Positions 17,101 through 20,878 of a stretch of DNA of 20,878 nucleotides are shown piece after piece (the first letter of the stretch is position 1; each line of letters begins with the position of its first letter). Made by a program: the position numbers and the translations under genes. This stretch comes from Chitinophagaceae bacterium (GTDB lineage: Bacteria; Bacteroidota; Bacteroidia; Chitinophagales; Chitinophagaceae). The notes beneath the pieces were generated by a model. That model did no database searches. It had not been told where the DNA came from and was given only the letters and a program-made list of their open reading frames with translations. The stretch is taken from positions 1 to 20,878 of the forward strand of contig DMRT01000269.1 in NCBI GenBank assembly GCA_003455235.1, in the 5' to 3' direction.

Positions 17101-17261
17101 TTGAACGAGATATTGATCGGGAAGGTGGTTCCCAGGTTGTGTGCCGTAGGGAAGGTGGGATCCGTAATGGTGAATCCGTTCACCTGCGCTTTTGCGGTTA
17201 CACTTATAATAAGCAGTGCGGACAGTATAACGAGTTTGAAATATCTATGTAGTTGTTTCAT
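14127..17261 (-). CDS. Large Cys-rich secreted protein with DUF11-like domain, adhesin-like
   Basis: The 1044-residue product has a signal peptide (ending SVTAKAQ, near residue 26) and a series of Thr/Asn/Ser-rich beta domains. About 49 Cys are spread along it, very high for a Bacteroidota surface protein and implying many disulfides. A DUF11-like unit occupies roughly 600-720, with DWEITVRNTGTIAVDNLVV starting at D612. A Cys-rich domain spans about 776-919: CC at 776-777, CDVC at 826-829, and a signature from C891 to Y918 including CIRYT and CDTTICY. The same signature is found in the 608-aa neighbour. The last 120 residues form a PKD/Ig-like strand set ending CNCQLTVIIPQ, and no canonical type IX sorting tail is evident. 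It lies 24 bp after the 608-aa gene and 10 bp before the barrel gene. Function unknown; adhesion or surface fibre formation is inferred. Confidence 0.83.
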   Translation of the reverse strand: MKQLHRYFKLVILSALLIISVTAKAQVNGFTITDPTFPTAHNLGTTFPINISFNWTPTTTSATVVLNYNAALVSYDASCTASLPGCMTVTSSGSSVTVTISNLSSCTNTGAISFNLCFRYNCPDSCTGVIKPSTFTGTLTDNLSTTQTASCTANGILNNNVSMSHIFWAFNQLTAEITYRVCFYNPDCFKIKNPSFTISLSPALGTITSVTGGAYTYTLSGTTITPNTTALNQYAGDCFFYVVKLPCNTGLGQTLTSNVTFKGTNCNVPNSTIKGPLAASFTIPAAPAATANISVSSASSATYFYYNITNTGNTPLNLTATNFLPLVHLKNSPNSVMQNTSQAGLSCSIKYYNCTLTPTSAYPLVGNGATDNNAPATNTNKFDHVINNLLPGQNVSLYLYYDLTSSCSGPAGNPPYRDSLAISYNCVAPPTPCIPCGPGGQQNPVIIYNPQPNMICMLNNYLSGCKNLGDTIDLCYEFKNTGDAALIGGQYNIQLPTWLQAVYSSVVYTGFSPLPTIVPASNIKFNLPNIPPSATATYKICFKAVVQPGAVGGPNAFWGIMSGGNLINPQWTCYTSFNICAFAAIGIDKKVKGNLNSSFANSGQGNPNTAVDWEITVRNTGTIAVDNLVVIDRIPAIGNLTILGSPSSSPVSNQFNMQMLTAPTNINYTATYTTTQNICTTWPATGTPCNTGVWTGTVSNGGVKFTFNPTFTLAPGGTYTFTFQTKIPAGTANGLVDCNTVGFIAKSQTGGYTINPVECTPVCIEVVTPEVPPGGCCKDLLKKIATTQSVSNDVLTVNATLTAGPNKLTKVTVSLVNFEVKHPKDCDVCVKDPKYFGNLTNPTSPLTFGNLPASVPFSHLLQWKDSLGYSFAGGVPLSFKIPLPPRSPIACCCDTIEYCIRYTFTDTACVMCDTTICYKTYNGKDCKETGSGGNNGEPCNCSWDPIFKFEGGQKAVACGGSITLMKGNIPVSLTPNFNCVPSSQTCTPSGLQVTITNNTTGVTSILTGPNYNYTFLQSGTYTYNLSGSCGGKPCNCQLTVIIPQ

Positions 17262-17285
17262 GATTTCTTTTTTCAGGGTTTAGAG

Positions 17286-19112
17286 TTATTGTGCCTTGCG
17301 TTCTATCTCGTAACATTTTATCACATCGCATGCATGACAGCAGAAATCCCAGATCGTATATCGTATACAAACCCTTATTTTATCGCCGCAGCATTTTAAG
17401 CTGCTGCCCGGCGGCACCGCAATGGGCAATGAAAAACTGTTTGCCTTGGGTATGGGCGGCGGGTTCACAATGATGATGGGCCCGGTGCCGGCAATCTTCG
17501 CATTGTTATCTCTCGGATCAGGCGGTGGCGGCGGCGCTGCCCCGGTATTGTTTCCGCAGGTGCTGCATTCTTTGTTCTGACCAGGCAGGCCGGTACCGGT
17601 ACCTCCTCCGTGTCCATCGCCGCCATTGCCATGGCTGTCGCAGTCTTTCTGTACGCTGGAAAGCCATGTCCACTCACGGCCGAAGTTCAGGCCATTGAGC
17701 ACACCCACTCCGTAACCGCTGAATGCAGAGCCGGCGGGTTTGATGAAATTGCCCCACTCTTTATTTTCGGCGCACTTTACACAATTGCTGTCGCCGGTTT
17801 GAATAATGTTGAAATAGATCAGTTCAATGGTTATCTTTTTTACCGCATTCGGGTTTAATCCATTCAGCACGCCTGATAACAGCACCTGGCTGCTGGTACT
17901 TGCGGTGGCTGTTAAGGTATCTTTTGCAATGGTAACACCGAGTGTGCGGCAGGGATCGCAGGCGCACTTAAGCGTATCCCAGGCTGTTTCGTTGTTGATA
18001 TTGTCCGGGTCGCTGGGCCAGATGGCATCCACAATGAATTTGATCGTTTTCATGCTGTCGATGCAATTGATGGTGCCGGTAAATGCCTGTGAAGTGTTTG
18101 CCGGAATGGTGAAGGGTGTTCCGGGTGTTGTTGGTGATAAGGTTGTAACCGGTCCGGTTCCGTTCACCCGGTATTTAATGGCAGTAATCTGTGCCGGGTT
18201 GGTAAGATGGAGGTTGCTTATTTTAATATAGATGTTCTGTTTGCCGTTGATGCAGCAGCTTACATCCACACTGTCAATTTTAGTATTGATATTATCATCC
18301 GCTATTTTGAAAACAAATGGCTCGCTGGTGCCGTTATTTCTTCCCATGGGTTTTCCTTCCCGGTTCAATGCCTGCACATTCCAGATAAAATCACAGAGGT
18401 AGGGTGGCCTGCAGGGCCCGGTGTATAAACTGCTTCCGGTAATAACAGCCTGGGTAATATTGTCCACGTCTTTGGTAACAATGGGCTGGTTGGCTTGCAT
18501 GGCCTGCATGCCGTTCTGTCCCTGCATCAGCTGCCAAACACGAATACGGTAGGTAACCGTTTCCTTTGGTTTGGGAACCAGTGGAGTCCAGCGGAACGTA
18601 ACAGGCTTTTGAATGTCGTTCTTTGAAAACTTTTTTTCATTTTCAGGCACGATCAGGGTTGGCGGGGCAAAATCGGTTTCTTTGGGTGTTTCCACCATAA
18701 ATTCTTTGCATACCTGGTTGCTTATCTCTCTTCGTTCATCGTTAAAGAACTGGGCGCAGATGGTATAGTTACCATCCTTGAGTGTAACGCAGCTGGCCAG
18801 GGCCCCGGCAATTTCTGAAGCAGAAAAAGTGCGGGTGGTGAATTCATCCACCTGCATGCCGCCCGTAGCCATATTGCTGCAGAGTACAGCCCCGTTGGCC
18901 CGGATCTGGATCACCAGCCGCATGCCCTTAATCTGTACCGTGGGCGGCTTTTGCGCCACCAGCAGCAGGGAGCCGGGAATGCTGTTCCAGTTGTCGATGA
19001 CCGGGGGGAGCTGGTTTTTTACGGTGAAGCTGAGGATCTTTATCTGTTGTGCCTGGGCATGCAGGCCGGTACTGATGAATGCTGAGAGGATCAGCACCAG
19101 TAGTTTTTTCAT
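17286..19112 (-). CDS. Secreted FnIII-like protein with Cys-rich C-terminal domain, first gene of surface operon
   Basis: The 608-residue product begins with a signal peptide (MKKLLVLILSAFISTGLHAQ). An N-terminal beta domain ends NYTICAQFF...NQVCKEF, and an FnIII-like module begins VTFRWTPLVPKPKETVTYRI and ends FIWNVQALNREGK, paralogous to the 289-aa protein. From C385 (CDPC) to Y601 runs a Cys-rich domain shared with the 1044-aa neighbour: ITIELIYF, CVKC at 444-447, and a C-terminal signature C574-Y601 with CIRYT and CDVIKCY. This copy carries a Gly/His/Pro-rich insertion at about 491-565 with CSTC at 516-519 and five Pro at 527-531. It is the first gene of the operon and diverges from dnaN across 318 bp. 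Function unknown; it looks like a surface or periplasmic structural protein. Confidence 0.83.
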   Translation of the reverse strand: MKKLLVLILSAFISTGLHAQAQQIKILSFTVKNQLPPVIDNWNSIPGSLLLVAQKPPTVQIKGMRLVIQIRANGAVLCSNMATGGMQVDEFTTRTFSASEIAGALASCVTLKDGNYTICAQFFNDERREISNQVCKEFMVETPKETDFAPPTLIVPENEKKFSKNDIQKPVTFRWTPLVPKPKETVTYRIRVWQLMQGQNGMQAMQANQPIVTKDVDNITQAVITGSSLYTGPCRPPYLCDFIWNVQALNREGKPMGRNNGTSEPFVFKIADDNINTKIDSVDVSCCINGKQNIYIKISNLHLTNPAQITAIKYRVNGTGPVTTLSPTTPGTPFTIPANTSQAFTGTINCIDSMKTIKFIVDAIWPSDPDNINNETAWDTLKCACDPCRTLGVTIAKDTLTATASTSSQVLLSGVLNGLNPNAVKKITIELIYFNIIQTGDSNCVKCAENKEWGNFIKPAGSAFSGYGVGVLNGLNFGREWTWLSSVQKDCDSHGNGGDGHGGGTGTGLPGQNKECSTCGNNTGAAPPPPPDPRDNNAKIAGTGPIIIVNPPPIPKANSFSLPIAVPPGSSLKCCGDKIRVCIRYTIWDFCCHACDVIKCYEIERKAQ

Positions 19113-19181
19113 AAATAATAAATTTTAGCAGGGGCGTTCTTAGCAATCTGTCCTTGGTTAACAATATATACCGATAAAATA

Positions 19182-19191
19182 TTGTGCACAA
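19182..19191. promoter_or_regulatory. Palindrome TTGTGCACAA upstream of the surface operon
   Basis: A perfect 10-bp palindrome lies 70 bp before the operon's first ATG. On the minus strand it precedes an AT-rich stretch (TATATTGT) that could serve as a degenerate -7 element about 20 bp further on. It could be a regulator site overlapping the promoter. A 10-bp palindrome alone is weak evidence. Confidence 0.2.
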
Positions 19192-19226
19192 GCAAAACTT
19201 ATAAAGGGCTGTGGATTACGGGGTGC

Positions 19227-19323
19227 TGGTTTGTGGTTTAATGGTTTGCCGTTTTAATGGTCAGAAGGCCGGGCATCTTCTGCTCCCGGCAATAAACCAG
19301 TAAACAATTAAACCAATAAACAA
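19227..19323. repeat. Large imperfect palindrome in the dnaN/surface-operon intergenic region
   Basis: The 318-bp region 19113-19430 has no gene. Its centre holds two arms of about 34 bp: the left is rich in GGTTTAATGG-type words (from 19227), the right in AATAAACCAGTAAACAATT and related words (19291-19323). By eye they match in inverted orientation at about three quarters of positions. Between the arms are two nested complementary pairs: CAGAAG (19262-19267) with CTTCTG (19277-19282), and GCCGGG (19268-19273) with CCCGGC (19285-19290). These alternate in the order a-b-a'-b', so they could form a pseudoknot or two exclusive hairpins. It may be a MITE- or REP-like dispersed element, or a structured RNA leader. 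The flanks hold only promoter-like AT-rich DNA. Confidence 0.5.
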
Positions 19324-19404
19324 TCTCTGGAAAAGACCATCCGGGAGAGCTGGCTGCAAACTACCTGTTCAAAAATTGGCCGTATTTTTATCCCGCTTAA
19401 CCAA

Positions 19405-19412
19405 TATATTTG
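19405..19412 (+). promoter_or_regulatory. dnaN promoter -7 box
   Basis: TATATTTG is an exact match to the Bacteroidota -7 consensus TAnnTTTG. It predicts a start of transcription near 19419 and a leader of about 12 nt before the ATG at 19431. The box overlaps an upstream in-frame TTG (19410), which argues against that codon as the start. No clean -33 TTTG is present at 17-19 bp. Confidence 0.5.
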
Positions 19413-19430
19413 CCAACTAAAGACCTATTT

Positions 19431-20546
19431 ATGAAGTTCATCGTTTCCTCGTCGGCTTTGCTTAAACAACTGCAGCAGATCAGCGGCGTTATCAATGCCA
19501 ACACCGTGTTACCCATCCTGGAAGATTTCCTGTTTGAGATAGAGAAGAATAAGCTTACTGTTGTGGCCACCGACCTGGAGACCGTGATGAAAGTGCACCT
19601 GGATATTGAGGCCAAAGACAGTGGCAAGGTTTGTATCCCTGCCAAGATATTGCTCGATTCGTTGAAGAATATTCCCGAACAACCGCTTACTTTTAATGTA
19701 GATAAAAATTTCGCTGTTGAAATAACCAGCGATAATGGTAAGTATAAGGTAATGGGCGAAACACCCGACAACTTCCCGAAAGAACCGGCCGCCGATGACG
19801 CCAACTCCTTTACCATGACTTCTTCTGCCCTGGTAACGGCCATCAACAAAGCCATCTTTGCCGTAAGTAATGATGACCTGCGGCCAGCGATGACGGGTGT
19901 GTTTTTTGAGCTGGATAAGAAAGGTATCACCTTTGTGGCCACCGATGCACACCGCCTCGTTCGCTATACCCGCAGCGATGTAAGCTGCCCGAAAAAAGAC
20001 AATTTCATCGTTCCCAAAAAACCATTGAACCTGCTGAAGGGCTCCCTGCCCGATAATGATGATGAGCTGAAAGTGTCTTACAACAGCAATCACCTGTTTG
20101 TAGTACATGGGGGCACCGAGCTGGTGTGCCGGCTCATTGATGCCCGTTTCCCCGATTATAAAGTGGTGATCCCTGCCGACAATCCATACAAGATGGTGGT
20201 GAACAAACACGATTTCCAGAATGCCCTGCGCCGCGTAAGCGTGTTCAGTAACAAGAGCACCAACCAGGTGGCATTGAGCATCAGCGGAAGTGTTTTACAA
20301 CTGGCCGCACAGGATGTGGACTTCAGCTTTGAAGGAAACGAACGCATGACCTGCCAGTATGATGGCGAAGACCTGCAGATTGCCTTCAATGCAAAGTTCC
20401 TGATTGAAATGCTGAATGGCGCCGACACCGCCGATATTGTAATGGAATTAAGTACACCCACCAAGGCTGGGCTCATCAAACCTTCCGAACAGGGGGAAGG
20501 CGAACAATTGCTGATGCTGGTGATGCCGCTGATGCTGAATAATTAA
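19431..20546 (+). CDS. dnaN: DNA polymerase III subunit beta (sliding clamp)
   Basis: DnaN forms the ring-shaped homodimer that tethers DNA polymerase III and many other partners to DNA. The 371-residue product has the normal length and reads as three successive clamp domains of about 120 residues. Family motifs include MKFIVSSSALLKQLQ at the N-terminus, FVATDAHRLVRYTR in the middle domain, RFPDY at 239-243 within LIDARFPDYKVVIP, and the terminal LVMPLML that helps form the partner-binding pocket. The ATG at 19431 is chosen over an in-frame TTG at 19410 because the -7 box overlaps the latter. The gene is not next to dnaA or recF in this window: the divergent neighbour is the surface operon and a DUF2007 gene follows. 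It appears to be monocistronic with a strong hairpin terminator. Confidence 0.98.
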   Translation: MKFIVSSSALLKQLQQISGVINANTVLPILEDFLFEIEKNKLTVVATDLETVMKVHLDIEAKDSGKVCIPAKILLDSLKNIPEQPLTFNVDKNFAVEITSDNGKYKVMGETPDNFPKEPAADDANSFTMTSSALVTAINKAIFAVSNDDLRPAMTGVFFELDKKGITFVATDAHRLVRYTRSDVSCPKKDNFIVPKKPLNLLKGSLPDNDDELKVSYNSNHLFVVHGGTELVCRLIDARFPDYKVVIPADNPYKMVVNKHDFQNALRRVSVFSNKSTNQVALSISGSVLQLAAQDVDFSFEGNERMTCQYDGEDLQIAFNAKFLIEMLNGADTADIVMELSTPTKAGLIKPSEQGEGEQLLMLVMPLMLNN

Positions 20547-20568
20547 ATTGAAAAATATGCTAAGAGCA

Positions 20569-20616
20569 AAAAGGAGAAAAAGAGCAGGTAACTGTCTTTT
20601 TCTCCTTTTCTCTTTT
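20569..20616 (+). terminator. Hairpin terminator after dnaN
   Basis: AAAAGGAGAAAAAGA (20569-20583) is the exact reverse complement of 20595-20609, and an inner CAG/CTG pair leaves a GTAA loop. A T-rich stretch (to 20616) follows. The arms are purine-only and pyrimidine-only, and the hairpin begins 22 bp after the dnaN stop. It is a strong candidate intrinsic terminator separating dnaN from the DUF2007 gene. Confidence 0.75.
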
Positions 20617-20684
20617 ATAATCTTGGCAACTATTTATTGTATCTTAATTGCCATGAACGTTAAACAGGTAAACCCAATTTTATT

Positions 20685-20878
20685 ATGGATTTTGTAAAGG
20701 TCCGCACCTTCGATTTTTCGTTCCAGGCAAACATCACGCTCACCAGACTTCAGGATGCAGGGATCGACTGTTACCTGAAAGACGAGAATACCGTAATCAT
20801 GGACCCGATACTGACCAATGCCATCGGGGGAATTAAGCTGGTGGTGAGGGAAGACCAGGAGGAAGAAGCAAAAAAACT
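20685..20878 (+). CDS. DUF2007 domain protein, partial (3' end outside window)
   Basis: The frame opens at an ATG at 20685 and runs off the window end after 64 codons. The start MDFVKVRTFDFSFQANITL, followed by LQDAGIDCYLKDENTV and ending NAIGGIKLVVRE, is typical of the small DUF2007 family (labelled a putative signal-transducing protein; true role unknown). In the family these are small soluble proteins of about 70-150 residues. An earlier ATG at 20653 is out of frame. It follows dnaN in the same direction but is separated by a strong terminator. An AT-rich TATCTTAA upstream is a poor -7 match. Confidence 0.82.
   Translation, partial: MDFVKVRTFDFSFQANITLTRLQDAGIDCYLKDENTVIMDPILTNAIGGIKLVVREDQEEEAKK

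Noticed and set aside
14127..17261. Type IX secretion C-terminal sorting domain on the large Cys-rich protein
   Set aside because: The last residues form an Ig/PKD-like strand set ending CQLTVIIPQ and lack the usual type A pattern with a closing Lys-rich strand; the evidence is insufficient.
19113..19430. Possible replication origin next to dnaN
   Set aside because: Only one near-match to a DnaA box (TGTGGATTA at 19210-19218, one mismatch) was found, with no cluster and no dnaA nearby.
19509..20210. 233-codon minus-strand frame inside dnaN
   Set aside because: It is fully antisense to a highly conserved gene, with no sign of its own promoter or family.

Overview
The window looks like part of a Bacteroidota chromosome, most likely the Chitinophagaceae/Chitinophagales branch. 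The reasons are: starts without Shine-Dalgarno sequences, AT-rich boxes fitting the Bacteroidota -7 element TAnnTTTG, secreted GH18 and GH43 glycosidases, WG-repeat and DUF2007 proteins, and a block of signal-peptide-bearing Cys-rich surface proteins beside an outer-membrane barrel. Family names come from reading the translations by eye; no search was run.

Left part (1-8.4 kb), mostly housekeeping: the 3' end of asnS (asparaginyl-tRNA synthetase) with its terminator; on the minus strand an NhaD-type Na+/H+ antiporter, a beta-carbonic anhydrase with its own strong terminator, and a small one-TM protein; then a minus-strand run of fhs (formate-tetrahydrofolate ligase), a secreted GH18 chitinase-like enzyme and a secreted GH43 glycosidase. 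A PlsC-type acyltransferase reads rightwards and meets a small secreted protein; a near-perfect palindrome lies between them.

Middle (8.4-11.5 kb): a short intergenic region holding a minus-strand terminator directly behind a tiny lipoprotein-like ORF, a 781-residue secreted WG-repeat protein on the plus strand, and convergent recX.

Right part (11.5-19.1 kb): the most unusual region, a tight four-gene minus-strand operon. In transcription order it encodes a 608-aa secreted protein (FnIII-like module plus Cys-rich C-terminus), a 1044-aa Cys-rich DUF11-containing adhesin-like protein, a 573-aa outer-membrane barrel, and a 289-aa secreted FnIII-like protein paralogous to the N-terminal half of the first. 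The first two share a Cys-rich domain with a 28-column gapless signature. I read this as an envelope or surface assembly system of unknown function and the best candidate for something undescribed.

Right edge: a 318-bp intergenic region with a large imperfect palindrome, then dnaN (DNA polymerase III sliding clamp) with a strong hairpin terminator, and the start of a DUF2007 gene cut by the window end. I saw no rRNA, tRNA, CRISPR array, transposase or phage gene.
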